Part shown: positions 27,467-36,059 of the stretch, piece after piece
Layout: each line of letters starts with the position of its first letter
How positions within the stretch are numbered: position 1 is the stretch's first letter
From: DASVCS01 sp036381495
Lineage (GTDB): Bacteria; Gemmatimonadota; Gemmatimonadetes; Longimicrobiales; RSA9
Length of the DNA stretch: 64,000 nt
Direction of reading: 5' to 3'
Assembly: GCA_036381495.1 (NCBI GenBank)
Contig: DASVCS010000059.1
Coordinates: 62,001-126,000, forward strand
Notes under the pieces: model-generated
The model's database searches: none
Told to the model about the DNA's origin: nothing
What the model saw: only the letters and a program-made list of their open reading frames with translations
Translations under genes and position numbers: made by a program

Positions 27467-27937
27467 ATGAAGACATACAACAAAACCCCCGAGGCAGTGT
27501 CGCGGCTGACGCCGGAACAGTACCGGGTCACGCAGCAAGGCGGCACGGAGCGACCGTTTCAGAACGAATATTGGGACAACAAAGAGCCAGGACTCTATGT
27601 CGATGTGGTGTCGGGCGAGCCGCTATTCGCGTCCGTCGATAAATTCGACAGCGGCACCGGCTGGCCGAGCTTTACAAAGCCCCTGGAACCGGAGAACGTG
27701 GTCGAAAACGTCGACCGATCCCATGGAATGACCCGCACCGAGGTCCGCTCCAAGCACGGCGACAGTCATCTGGGCCATGTGTTTCCTGACGGACCTCGGG
27801 ACAAGGGAGGTCTGCGTTACTGCATCAACTCCGCGTCCCTCCGCTTCATTCCTCGTGATCAGCTCGAGAGCGAGGGTTATGGGGAATACCGCACCCTGTT
27901 CACGAGTGACACCGACACCGACACCGACGACGAGTAG
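27467..27937 (+). CDS. msrB: Peptide-methionine (R)-S-oxide reductase
   Basis: 156 residues from ATG 27467, just after GAGGAG. SelR domain: LTPEQYRVTQQGGTERPF, FDSGTGWPSF, VDRSHGMTRTEVRSKHGDSHLGHVFPDGP, and the catalytic C119 in GLRYCINSASL. The four zinc-binding cysteines of the other MsrB class are absent. The C-terminus is an Asp/Thr repeat (DTDTDTDDE). It reduces methionine-R-sulfoxide in proteins. The next start codon (GTG 27947) belonged to msrA in a msrB-msrA operon, but that gene is broken. Confidence 0.95.
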   Translation: MKTYNKTPEAVSRLTPEQYRVTQQGGTERPFQNEYWDNKEPGLYVDVVSGEPLFASVDKFDSGTGWPSFTKPLEPENVVENVDRSHGMTRTEVRSKHGDSHLGHVFPDGPRDKGGLRYCINSASLRFIPRDQLESEGYGEYRTLFTSDTDTDTDDE

Positions 27938-27946
27938 GGAGGCGAC

Positions 27947-27991
27947 GTGCCCAGCGAAAAGGCGATCCTCGCCGGCGGTTGCTTCCGGGGC
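27947..27991 (+). pseudogene. msrA, truncated after 15 codons
   Basis: GTG start with GGGAGG directly after the msrB stop. The encoded MPSEKAILAGGCF-R-G matches the MsrA N-terminus including the catalytic Cys12, but the next conserved Trp is Arg (CGG for TGG). After codon 15 the frame no longer resembles MsrA. The remaining 150 or more codons are missing, so the enzyme for S-sulfoxides is lost at this site. Confidence 0.7.
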
Positions 27992-28238
27992 GAGGTGCGG
28001 GACCGGCAAGTGCCATGTCGAAGTCGGGGGGCGACTGCTCGGGGAGGGCGACCTGTGTCGGGATCGCGCGTTCTGACGTATCCACCAGGAATCGACCGAG
28101 CCGCGCCGGGGTCATGGACCTCAGGATTCGATCCCACTCCCGGAGGTCGCGGATCGCCTCCGCGTTGCCGGCCGCTCGCGCCCAATCCATCACCCAGCGC
28201 CACCCTCGACGCTCGCTTCCCGACAGGTCGCTCGCCAT
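27992..28238 (-). pseudogene. Broken minus-strand gene abutting the msrA fragment
   Basis: ATG at 28238 opens a plausible protein (MASDLSGSERRGWRWVMDWA, then LREWDRILRSMTPARLGRFLV) that loses coding character where the msrA fragment begins. I do not recognise the family. The junction near 27991 joins two truncated genes in opposite orientation, as left by a deletion or insertion. Confidence 0.4.
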
Positions 28239-28276
28239 CCCCGAAGCCCACTTCTGCGAGGCCGTGCGGCAGCCCC

Positions 28277-28305
28277 TTGACAGGCGTGTGGCAGCGCTGT
28301 ATCAT
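28277..28305 (+). promoter_or_regulatory. marR promoter, near-consensus and apparently leaderless
   Basis: TTGACA (28277-28282), 17 bp, TATCAT (28300-28305). The expected transcription start falls at or within a base or two of the ATG at 28312, and there is no Shine-Dalgarno sequence, so the mRNA is probably leaderless. Confidence 0.7.
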
Positions 28306-28311
28306 TCACCC

Positions 28312-28755
28312 ATGAACATCTCTCGACGAGAGAACGAGGGTGGGCAGCAGTTGCTCACACAGCTGCTCCACGCAGCGCGAGAGGTCGAGTCCCGGCTCGA
28401 GCGGGCGGTGGAGGAGAGGGGGCTCTCGCTCGCGAAGCTGGGTGTGCTGCGCTCTCTGGTGACGAAGGGTGGCTCGCTTCCGCTCGGACGGCTGGCGGAT
28501 ATGCTCTCGTGCGTGCGGTCGAACGTGACGCAGCTCGTCGACCGGCTGGAGGCGGAGGGGCTCGTGCGCCGTGAGCCCGATCCCCAGGATCGGCGTAGCA
28601 CGCTGGCGGTGATCACGGAGGAGGGGCGAGAGCGCTACGAAGCGGCCTCGCGGGCGCGAGAGGAGGCCGAGCGGGAGATCCTGGGGGGCATGTCGGCCGA
28701 GCGGCGCAAGCAGCTTGCGGCGTTGCTCCACGAGGTCGGGACAACGATCGAGTGA
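28312..28755 (+). CDS. MarR-family transcriptional regulator
   Basis: 147 residues. Winged helix-turn-helix: LPLGRLADMLSCVRSNVTQLVDRLEAEGLVRREPDPQDRRSTLAVITEEGRERYE contains the recognition helix and the D-x-R wing typical of MarR proteins. The N- and C-terminal helices form the dimer. One Cys (SCVRSN) lies in the DNA-reading region, a possible oxidation switch, which fits the msrB neighbour but is speculative. Starts from a near-consensus promoter with no leader. The palindrome GTTCATATATGAAC 23 bp after its stop is a candidate operator for a downstream target, not for the gene itself. Confidence 0.9.
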   Translation: MNISRRENEGGQQLLTQLLHAAREVESRLERAVEERGLSLAKLGVLRSLVTKGGSLPLGRLADMLSCVRSNVTQLVDRLEAEGLVRREPDPQDRRSTLAVITEEGRERYEAASRAREEAEREILGGMSAERRKQLAALLHEVGTTIE

Positions 28756-28778
28756 GCGCCTCATTTTTTGCCCATAAC

Positions 28779-28792
28779 GTTCATATATGAAC
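28779..28792. promoter_or_regulatory. 14-bp palindrome GTTCATATATGAAC
   Basis: Perfect dyad, 23 bp after the marR stop, in an AT-rich island followed by TTGCATATGCGCATAATAC. It has the size and symmetry of a MarR operator. Confidence 0.45.
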
Positions 28793-28966
28793 ATTGCATA
28801 TGCGCATAATACAGGGCAAGACTCGAATGCTGGGGTACAGCGCGACTTCGTCGAACTCGAGGCGCCTCCGCGCGGGATCCTCCAGGCAATCGAGGGGACG
28901 TCGGCACTGTGGCAACGGACGATTGATGGTGACCACGCAGGCGAAGCGACTTTTTTCTCGCATTGA
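28787..28966 (+). CDS. Possible small protein or gene remnant after marR
   Basis: 59-residue frame starting inside the palindrome (MNIAYAHNTGQDSNAGV, then VELEAPPRGILQAIEGTSALW). Amino-acid composition looks more protein-like than the other frames, but there is no ribosome site and no recognised family. It could be the remnant of a marR-controlled gene. Confidence 0.25.
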   Translation: MNIAYAHNTGQDSNAGVQRDFVELEAPPRGILQAIEGTSALWQRTIDGDHAGEATFFSH

Positions 28967-29348
28967 TTCATACATGCATATTGCTGTCGCGAAATGTGCA
29001 GGGACGAATCAGGATGAAGCGCGGGCCGGTCACACCACGGAGGCGCGCCGCGTCATTACGGTGCCGGGGTGAATCCCGGAGCCGGCGCGCAGGAGGACAC
29101 GAGGGTGCATACCCGGACAATCGCTCGGAGCTCGACGACCCCGTGCGCGCCCTTGGTCCTACTCACCGGCGTGGCGGTGGGGCGGCGGGAGCGGACGCTC
29201 GCGCTGCTCCGGCGATCGGGATCGGAGTGATGGTGGGTGGATCAACCGTGGAGCGGCGACGAACACGTCGTCTCCGCGGCGCAGGACGCGTCTTTCGCCA
29301 TGGGGGCGAGACGCGGAAGCTGAAACTCGTACCTCGAGAGAGGACATG
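28967..29348. other. Spacer before the outer-membrane protein gene
   Basis: No supported gene. A second AT-rich, operator-like patch (ATTCATACATGCATATTGC, 28965-28983) echoes the sequence around the palindrome 180 bp earlier. Confidence 0.4.
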
Positions 29349-29951
29349 ATGAATTGGGCGAAAAAGGCGGCCTTTGCGGCTGCATCCTTGGCGGTGGGTG
29401 TCGGAGTCGTGGCTGCGCCGGCTACTGCGCAGGAGACCGGCTTCCGGCCGGAGATCGAGCTGCGGCCGTTCGTCGGGGCGTACGTTCCGACCGGCGATCA
29501 GCGGGACCTCGTGAAGGATGCGGTATTGGTCGGGAGCACGCTGGCCGTTCGCGCGACGCCGGCGCTGACGGTCACGGGCGGCTTCGGCTGGAGCCCGACC
29601 GAGGAGCGGCCGCGCATCACCGGCGACAACACGGTCGATCTGTTCCAGTACGATGTCGGGCTCGAGCTGGGACGAGACCTTGCCCTCGGCCGGACATCCT
29701 GGAGCTGGCGGCCGTTTATCGGCGCGGGAGCCGGCGGGCGCACCTACCATTACCGTGACCTGGACGTGGACGCCGAGACCGATTTTGCCGGCTACGGCGC
29801 CGCGGGCGTGCAGTTCGACGCCGGGCGGGTCGGCCTTCGGTTTGAAGGTCGGGACTACGTCTCGAGCTTCGACGGGCTCCAGGGAGAGATGGCGGAGTCT
29901 GCTGCGCGGAACGACCTCTTCCTGGTCGGCGCGCTCATGCTCCGGTTCTGA
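29349..29951 (+). CDS. Outer-membrane beta-barrel protein
   Basis: 200 residues from ATG 29349 (GAGAGG upstream; the adjacent ATG 29346 is an alternative). Sec signal peptide with an AXA site (AAPATAQE). The mature part alternates hydrophobic and polar residues in strands (ELRPFVGAYVPTGDQ, ALTVTGGFGWSPTEE, WSWRPFIGAGAGGRTYHY, FAGYGAAGVQFDAGRVGLRFEGRDYV) and ends in Phe, as barrel proteins do. This resembles the small OmpA-like/outer-membrane-beta-barrel group of about eight strands. Function unknown. Confidence 0.75.
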   Translation: MNWAKKAAFAAASLAVGVGVVAAPATAQETGFRPEIELRPFVGAYVPTGDQRDLVKDAVLVGSTLAVRATPALTVTGGFGWSPTEERPRITGDNTVDLFQYDVGLELGRDLALGRTSWSWRPFIGAGAGGRTYHYRDLDVDAETDFAGYGAAGVQFDAGRVGLRFEGRDYVSSFDGLQGEMAESAARNDLFLVGALMLRF

Positions 29952-30117
29952 GGAGACCGGCCGGTGGAGCCCGGTTCGGCCGGGCTCCACGCGACCGGCC
30001 GGAGACATCGCGTGTCCGTGAAAACGGCGGCGGCAGATTGCCGGTCCGACCGGACCGAGGTCTCCGAACCACGCGCAGTGACCACACTTCGAACTTCGAA
30101 CTCTGGAGAGTGCTTCA

Positions 30118-30675
<558 letters not shown>

Positions 30676-30697
30676 GCGCGTGAGAGGAGAACCGGCG

Positions 30698-30892
30698 ATG
30701 AGATCGAATCCGCCGATCCAGCGCCGTATCCCGCGGACGGCGACCACGCCGCCACCCGCGCCGGGCTTCGCGGGGCCGGGGCACTCCGCGGCTTTCATCG
30801 TGGACTCCGACGAGTTCGTCAGGCGGCACCCCTTCATCCTCCTGCTCGACGACCGACTCGAGCTGCCCGGTCGCGCGCGCGAGACCGGGTAG
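30698..30892 (+). pseudogene. Pirin-family gene fragment (N-terminus only)
   Basis: 64 residues from ATG 30698, with AGAGGAG upstream, 22 bp after doxX. GHSAAFIVDSDEFVRRHPF followed by ILLLDDRLELPG resembles the pirin N-terminus. A stop follows before the metal-binding HPHAGFE-type motif, and no pirin sequence continues downstream. A full pirin has about 230-290 residues. A small functional protein is possible, but truncation is more likely. Confidence 0.55.
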
Positions 30893-30998
30893 CCGAATGT
30901 GACGTTCGAGTCCCGTCTCCGGTTGGAACGCCGGACGAGCTTGGGGTCCGGGTCGAAATCCGCGGAACATCCGAGCGGGAGGCACGCGCCGGCGGGAT

Positions 30999-31022
30999 GC
31001 CATGGCATGATCATGCCATGGC
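30999..31022. promoter_or_regulatory. 24-bp perfect palindrome upstream of the BNR gene
   Basis: GCCATGGCATGA and its exact reverse complement meet at 31010/31011. At 24 bp without a mismatch it is longer than expected by chance. It is a regulator site or cruciform; which gene it serves is not known. Confidence 0.5.
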
Positions 31023-31056
31023 CGCTCGGCGCGGGCGCCGGCGAGTTTTCGACGAT

Positions 31057-31087
31057 CGGCCAATGCCGGTTCCCTCGGCATTGGCCG
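31057..31087 (+). terminator. 12-bp stem hairpin in the BNR gene leader
   Basis: CGGCCAATGCCG (31057-31068) and CGGCATTGGCCG (31076-31087) pair perfectly around a 7-nt loop, 62 bp before the ATG. No T-tract follows, so it may be a leader structure rather than a terminator. Confidence 0.45.
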
Positions 31088-31149
31088 CTTCCCGTGGCGG
31101 CCGTCGACGCCCCTCCCCGGCGAACGTCCCCTTGCTCTGGAGAGACCTC

Positions 31150-33792
31150 ATGCGCGTGCTCGTGCCGGCTGCGAGATGCAGCGCATTCCTGCTACTCGTG
31201 TATCTCCCCGCCGCCTGTTCCGGCGTCCGGATCAGCGCGGGCAGGCTACAGGAGTTCCCCCCGGGCGTGACCTGGGGCGGCCGTGCGGTGGCGGTCGCCG
31301 TGCACCCGAATCAGCCCGCACTCATGCTCGTGGCCTCCGAATCCGGCGGGCTGTTCAAATCGGACACCCGCGGGCTGCGGTGGATTGCCACGGCGCACCT
31401 GCGGTACTGGTCGAACGCGATCCGGGATGTCGAGTACGTGCCGGGGGGCCGGATCGTCGCGACGACGGCGATCGACCTGAGCGAGCCGCACCACGGCGGC
31501 ATCTGGTTGAGCGGCAACGGCGCGCTCTCGTTCAGGCGGCCGACGAATGCACTGCCGCCATCGGGCCCGCGCTGCCCGGAACGCACGGCGGCCTACGGGA
31601 TCGCCGTCGAGCCGGCGAGTGGCCGGGTGTACGTGGGCACCGACTGCGGCTACGCCTGGTCCGATGATGGCGGCCGAACGTGGAGCCACAAGGTCATCGA
31701 CCCATTGGTCGCCGTCGATGCCGCCAGGACGCAGGACCGCATCCTGAACATCGTGGCCGCGGGACGTCGGGTCTACGCGCTCGGCAAGAACGGGCTCTAC
31801 TCCTCGCCGGATGCGGGCGCGACCTGGACCCGCGCGTCGACGCCGCGCCTGCCCGTGCTGCCGTACCGGGACGCGCCGCCCCGCCTGGCCATCTCGCCGG
31901 TCAACCCGATGCACGCGTTCCTCGCGCTCGACGTGCCCGGCGATTCCGCCCGGCTCTACTTGACCGTGGACGGCGGCGCGACCTGGCGCTCGGTGGCCGC
32001 CGTCCCGGACGGGGCGCGCCAGTCGCTCGTACGCACCACGCGGTACGGCGCGCCGCCGGGATCCGACTTCATGCTCTACTGGGGCGACGGCACGTCCATC
32101 TCCCGGAGCCCGGTCGGCGACCTGACGGCACCCGTCGTCGCATTCTCCTGGACCCGCCTCGACGTCGACCATGCGGATATCAACGACCTGGCATTCGACG
32201 GCGAGACGGGCGAGCCGCTGCTCCTGGCGAGCGATGGCGGCGTCCACCTCACGGACGATGGCGGCCTGACGTGGAGGGTCACCGGCAGTGGGATCGCGGG
32301 GTACAGGGCGTTGCAGGTCTACGGCGTGACCGGCCAGTTTCACAATATCGACGGCCGTTACGATCACACGGACCTGTACTTCGGAACGCAGGACAACGCG
32401 CTGTGGTTCTCGACCGACGGCGGCGCGACCTGGACGAAGAAGCCATCCGACCCGGAGGGTGGCGGATTGGGCGCGTTGCGGAGCCATGACGGCGGTCGTG
32501 ATGCCTGGATCACCGGCTACCGGTGCTGGCCCTGCTTCAGCTTCCTCACGGAGGAGCACTTCCGCAATTCGCGGCAGTGGGACGATGCCGGCGATGGCAA
32601 GAATTCGGAAGCCATCCACCTGGGCGGAACGCGTTTCCTCCAGTTCGGCACGCTGGATCCGGATGACGGGTCGACGGAGTATCATCTGTTCCGCAGCGAG
32701 GATTTCGATTCGGCGTGGACGCCCACGCTCCAGCTCGACCGGGCGGTGTACGGCTCCGTCAAAGTCTCGAGGGGTGCGGATCTGTGGCTGACGTACGGTG
32801 TGCGGGAGACGGCCTCGGACGGGACGAGGCGGATCGGGCTGCGCAGCATTGGCCGCGCGGATCTGCCGGCCGGCGGACCGCGGCTGTACGACGCGGCGCA
32901 GGGGATCGGTAGTCTCGGCGCGCGGGGCTACCAGTACGAGTGGACGCCCGTCTTCGGCGTGCATCCGTCCAACCCGAACTTCATCATCGCGCCCGACATC
33001 GCGGCGAAGAAGATGATGGTCAGCACGGATGGCGGCGTGACCTGGACCGAGGACGTCGCGCTGGAGGAGGCGCTGACGGACACCGGCGCCGTCCACCTCT
33101 ACGCGCGCTACAACGACGGCGAGGCCGGCGGCCTGCTGGTCACCGAGATCTCGTTCCTGCCGGAGAACCCCAACCACATCCTGGTCGGGACCACGCAGAA
33201 CGGCATCGTCCATTCGGCCGACGGCGGGCTGACCTGGCGCAAGATCCCGGGTTCGGAGGACATCCCGCACGTCACGTCGTTCTTCTGGGACTATCCCAAC
33301 GGCCGGGTGATCGTCTCGTCGTACGGCCGGGGATTGTGGGTCCTGTATCTCGGCCGCGACGAGTTCGACCGCATCCCCGACCGTGTCCGCGAGATCCCGC
33401 CGCCCGATCCCGGCCGGCCGACGCTCGAGGGGTCGGCCACCACGACGGTCGTCACCGTCGACCCCGCAGCGATCATCGGTGGCACGCCGATCGTACCCGA
33501 AGGCACCGCGCCGGTGGTCCGCGGCGCCGGCTTCCGGTATTCGCCGGACCAGCAGAGCCCGGTTCTCCTGCGGCTCGACGGCGACGAGGTCGCTCGGGCG
33601 TTTCCGGACCAGACGGGCCGGTTCCAGACGCGGCTCGCGGTCTCGCTCACCATGGGGACCTACGTTCTCGAAGCCGTGCAGAAGACGCCGGAGGGCCTCA
33701 TCACGCAGGTCACGGAGTTCGCCGTCGGCGTGCGCGAGGGAGCCGAGCCCGGCCAGGAGGCGGAGCCGGTTTCGCCGGCGCGCGGGAGCTGA
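31150..33792 (+). CDS. BNR/Asp-box (sortilin-like) propeller lipoprotein
   Basis: 880 residues from ATG 31150 (GGAGAG upstream), which yields a signal peptide with lipobox LPAAC. An open extension upstream has no signal. At least seven Asp-box motifs (S-x-D-x-G-x-T-W): SDDGGRTWS, SPDAGATWT, TVDGGATWR, TDDGGLTWR, STDGGATWT, STDGGVTWT, SADGGLTWR. They mark a large beta-propeller of the sialidase/VPS10 type. The sialidase catalytic Arg triad is not apparent, so binding rather than hydrolysis is likely. The C-terminal 110 residues (VVTVDPAAIIGGTPI...VRGAGFRYSPDQQSPVLLRLDG) look like an IPT/TIG-type Ig domain. Family C repeat starts at its stop codon. Confidence 0.78.
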   Translation: MRVLVPAARCSAFLLLVYLPAACSGVRISAGRLQEFPPGVTWGGRAVAVAVHPNQPALMLVASESGGLFKSDTRGLRWIATAHLRYWSNAIRDVEYVPGGRIVATTAIDLSEPHHGGIWLSGNGALSFRRPTNALPPSGPRCPERTAAYGIAVEPASGRVYVGTDCGYAWSDDGGRTWSHKVIDPLVAVDAARTQDRILNIVAAGRRVYALGKNGLYSSPDAGATWTRASTPRLPVLPYRDAPPRLAISPVNPMHAFLALDVPGDSARLYLTVDGGATWRSVAAVPDGARQSLVRTTRYGAPPGSDFMLYWGDGTSISRSPVGDLTAPVVAFSWTRLDVDHADINDLAFDGETGEPLLLASDGGVHLTDDGGLTWRVTGSGIAGYRALQVYGVTGQFHNIDGRYDHTDLYFGTQDNALWFSTDGGATWTKKPSDPEGGGLGALRSHDGGRDAWITGYRCWPCFSFLTEEHFRNSRQWDDAGDGKNSEAIHLGGTRFLQFGTLDPDDGSTEYHLFRSEDFDSAWTPTLQLDRAVYGSVKVSRGADLWLTYGVRETASDGTRRIGLRSIGRADLPAGGPRLYDAAQGIGSLGARGYQYEWTPVFGVHPSNPNFIIAPDIAAKKMMVSTDGGVTWTEDVALEEALTDTGAVHLYARYNDGEAGGLLVTEISFLPENPNHILVGTTQNGIVHSADGGLTWRKIPGSEDIPHVTSFFWDYPNGRVIVSSYGRGLWVLYLGRDEFDRIPDRVREIPPPDPGRPTLEGSATTTVVTVDPAAIIGGTPIVPEGTAPVVRGAGFRYSPDQQSPVLLRLDGDEVARAFPDQTGRFQTRLAVSLTMGTYVLEAVQKTPEGLITQVTEFAVGVREGAEPGQEAEPVSPARGS

Positions 33793-33882
33793 AGCGGTTC
33801 ACCCGCGGGTTCGAAGCCGCGCGGTCGCTCGCCGGTTCGGCTCGCGGGCGGCCGCGACTCCGAGGTGACGCGACGACCGCTC
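33792..33882 (-). repeat. Dispersed repeat C, copy 1
   Basis: Inverted relative to 45357-45447. Starts AAGCGGTTCACCCGCGGG at the stop of the BNR gene and ends GCGACTCCGAGGTGACGCG plus ACGACCGCT. Confidence 0.65.
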
Positions 33883-34221
33883 CAGGAACGTCGGCCCTCG
33901 GGTTCGGAGGCGGTCCGCCGCCGCGCGCCCCTCGGCCGTGATCGTCACCCGACATCGCTGCCGACCGTCGCGCGGCGGCGCCTTGCGCTCTGGCCGAGCG
34001 GACGCGTCTGCAGTACGTTTGTGCGTTCGCGTGTACCGTTCGAGCGATCGCCGGGAACGTTTCGATTGATGAAACGCTCCGCGACGTCTTTCCGTCCGCG
34101 CGTCTGCCGCTGGCATTCGTTCCGGCCCGCGTACAGGCGTATGCGGGCCCGGTCACCCGCGGACAAGTACCGGCCCGGACCGGATTCCCATGATGGAGAC
34201 CCGACCCGAGGGAGGAAGTTC
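33883..34221. other. Spacer before the TPR gene
   Basis: No supported gene. Contains a small dyad CGTTTC (34058-34063) / GAAACG (34071-34076). Confidence 0.4.
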
Positions 34222-35130
34222 ATGACCGGAACGAACCGATCCCGTTACGTTGCGCTGGCGCTCCTGCCGGTGGCGGCGGCCCTCTTCGTGCCCGGCGCCG
34301 CGCGCGCGCAGGGTGGTCAGGACCGGGGCGGCCCGCTTCGGGAAGCGGCGCGGCTCGATCGCGAAGGCGCGACGACGCAGGCGCGGGCAATCCTCGAGGC
34401 GGTGCTCGACACCCTCACGTCGCCGCAGGCGCGGGCGCGCGTGCACCGCGCCATGGCGATGTCCTACGCGTTCGACGGCGACTGCGCGAACGTGCTCAAG
34501 TACGAGCAGATGGTCATCGACTACTGGAAGACGCGCGAGGCGGCCGAGCCGCAGGAAGCGTTCTACCAGCAGGGCGAGATGGCGGACGAGGGCGCGCGGG
34601 TGTGCCTCGATGCCGGCGACTTCGATGCGGCCGAGAAATGGTACCGCATGGGCCACGAGCTGGGGCTGAAGGAGCCGGAGCCGCGCACGCACCCCCGCAG
34701 CCTGTGGGACTACCGGCTCGCGCACGCACTGGGGCGCATTGCCGCGCGCCGCGGTGATGCGGCCGAGGCGAAACGGCAGATCGCCGAGGCGCGCAGGATC
34801 CTCGACAGTGATCCCGCCATGGCGGAGCAGCAGGAGCGATTCTTCCCCTACCTCGTCGGCTACGTCGCGCTGTACACGAACGACCTCGAGGGCGCCGAAG
34901 CCGCGCTGAAGAAGGCCGTCGGCATCCCCCGCAACGCGCGCGACCCGTTCATGAACGTGCTGCTCGCGATGACGTACGAGCGCATGGGCCGCGCGGAGGA
35001 GGCGAAGGCGCTGTACCGGAAGGCGTACGACTTCGCGCGGGCGCACAACCCGCCTACGGCCTTCGTGCGACGGTTCGTGCGCGAGAAGCTGGGTGCCGAA
35101 CTCACCAGTACGCCGGACCAGCGGCTCTGA
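34222..35130 (+). CDS. Exported TPR-repeat protein
   Basis: 302 residues from ATG 34222, 6 bp after GGGAGGAAG. Sec signal peptide (SRYVALALLPVAAALFVPGAARAQ). The mature protein is helical, with TPR-like units: AARLDREGATTQARAILEAVLDTL, AVCLDAGDFDAAEKWYRMGHELG, LAHALGRIAARRGDAAEAKRQIAEAR, GYVALYTNDLEGAEAALKKAVGIP, LAMTYERMGRAEEAKALYRKAY. It is a periplasmic scaffold with no catalytic site. 65 bp before the M50 gene in the same direction, so possibly co-transcribed. Confidence 0.8.
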   Translation: MTGTNRSRYVALALLPVAAALFVPGAARAQGGQDRGGPLREAARLDREGATTQARAILEAVLDTLTSPQARARVHRAMAMSYAFDGDCANVLKYEQMVIDYWKTREAAEPQEAFYQQGEMADEGARVCLDAGDFDAAEKWYRMGHELGLKEPEPRTHPRSLWDYRLAHALGRIAARRGDAAEAKRQIAEARRILDSDPAMAEQQERFFPYLVGYVALYTNDLEGAEAALKKAVGIPRNARDPFMNVLLAMTYERMGRAEEAKALYRKAYDFARAHNPPTAFVRRFVREKLGAELTSTPDQRL

Positions 35131-35195
35131 CCGAGTGCGCCGGCCGCGAGGCTCGGGGAGACCCGGCCTCGCGCCCGCGACGAGCGACGACCTGA

Positions 35196-35867
35196 ATGCA
35201 ACGTCGGACTCACCGCCGCATCGGCTTCCTCGTGGCCTTCGCCGCGTACTTCGCGGCGCTCTGGCTGCTGTGGGAGACGCCCGTCGTCTACCCGATCAAG
35301 CTGTTCGTGGTACTGCTCCACGAGCTCAGCCACGCGGCCGCGGCACTGGCGACGGGCGGCTCCGTCGAGCGGATCGTGCTCAGCGCCAACGAGGGCGGGG
35401 CGACCTGGACGCGCGGCGGCAACCCGTTCATCACGCTCTCGGCCGGCTATCTCGGCAGCCTCGCCTGCGGCCTCGTGCTGCTCGCGGCCGCGAGGATGCG
35501 CGCGGCGCGCGTCGGCGGCGTCCTGACCGGTCTCGGAATCCTCCTCCTCGCGACGGCCGCACTCTACGTCCGCAACGGATTCGGCCTCACCTTCTGTCTC
35601 CTCTCCGGCATCGCGCTCATCCTGGCGGCCCGGTGGCTCGCGGCCGCGGCCCAGGCGATGCTGCTGACCACGCTCGGCCTGACGAGCGCGCTCTACGCCG
35701 TGCTCGACATCCGGAGCGACATCTTCCGCCACCCACACCTCGATTCCGACGCCCGCCTCCTCGCCGACCTGACCGGCGTGCCGACGCTGGTCTGGGGGAC
35801 GCTCTGGATGGCGGCCGCCTGCGCGGCGTGCTGGATCGCGTTCCGCCGGGCGTTGCGGCGGGCGTAG
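35196..35867 (+). CDS. M50-type membrane zinc metallopeptidase
   Basis: 223 residues, six or so membrane segments. The zinc-binding motif HELSH is in the first part (VVLLHELSHAAAALATGG). GNPFITLSAGYLGSLACG matches the second conserved block of M50B enzymes, and the third ligand is probably the Asp in YAVLDIRSD. This is the small M50B group, which cleaves within or near membranes; no PDZ or CBS domain is present. It follows the TPR gene by 65 bp. The substrate is unknown. Confidence 0.82.
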   Translation: MQRRTHRRIGFLVAFAAYFAALWLLWETPVVYPIKLFVVLLHELSHAAAALATGGSVERIVLSANEGGATWTRGGNPFITLSAGYLGSLACGLVLLAAARMRAARVGGVLTGLGILLLATAALYVRNGFGLTFCLLSGIALILAARWLAAAAQAMLLTTLGLTSALYAVLDIRSDIFRHPHLDSDARLLADLTGVPTLVWGTLWMAAACAACWIAFRRALRRA

Positions 35868-36026
35868 GAACACCACGACCTCGCCGCCTGACAACGTCAC
35901 ATGACTCCGCACCCCGATCATCGACGAGGGCGGCGCCCCTGCATGAGTGATTCCCGCGCCGGGTCGTAAACGACCCTCTCACGTGGTGCGCTCCCATGGT
36001 TAGAAGCCGGTGCGAGTACCGCACGC

Positions 36027-36055
36027 TTGACTTGAACAGGGCGGCCCACTATTTA
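36027..36055 (+). promoter_or_regulatory. Candidate fic promoter
   Basis: TTGACT (36027-36032), 17 bp, TATTTA (36050-36055), in an AT-rich island. The predicted transcript would start at about the first codon (TTG 36060). Confidence 0.5.
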
Positions 36056-36059
36056 ATTT

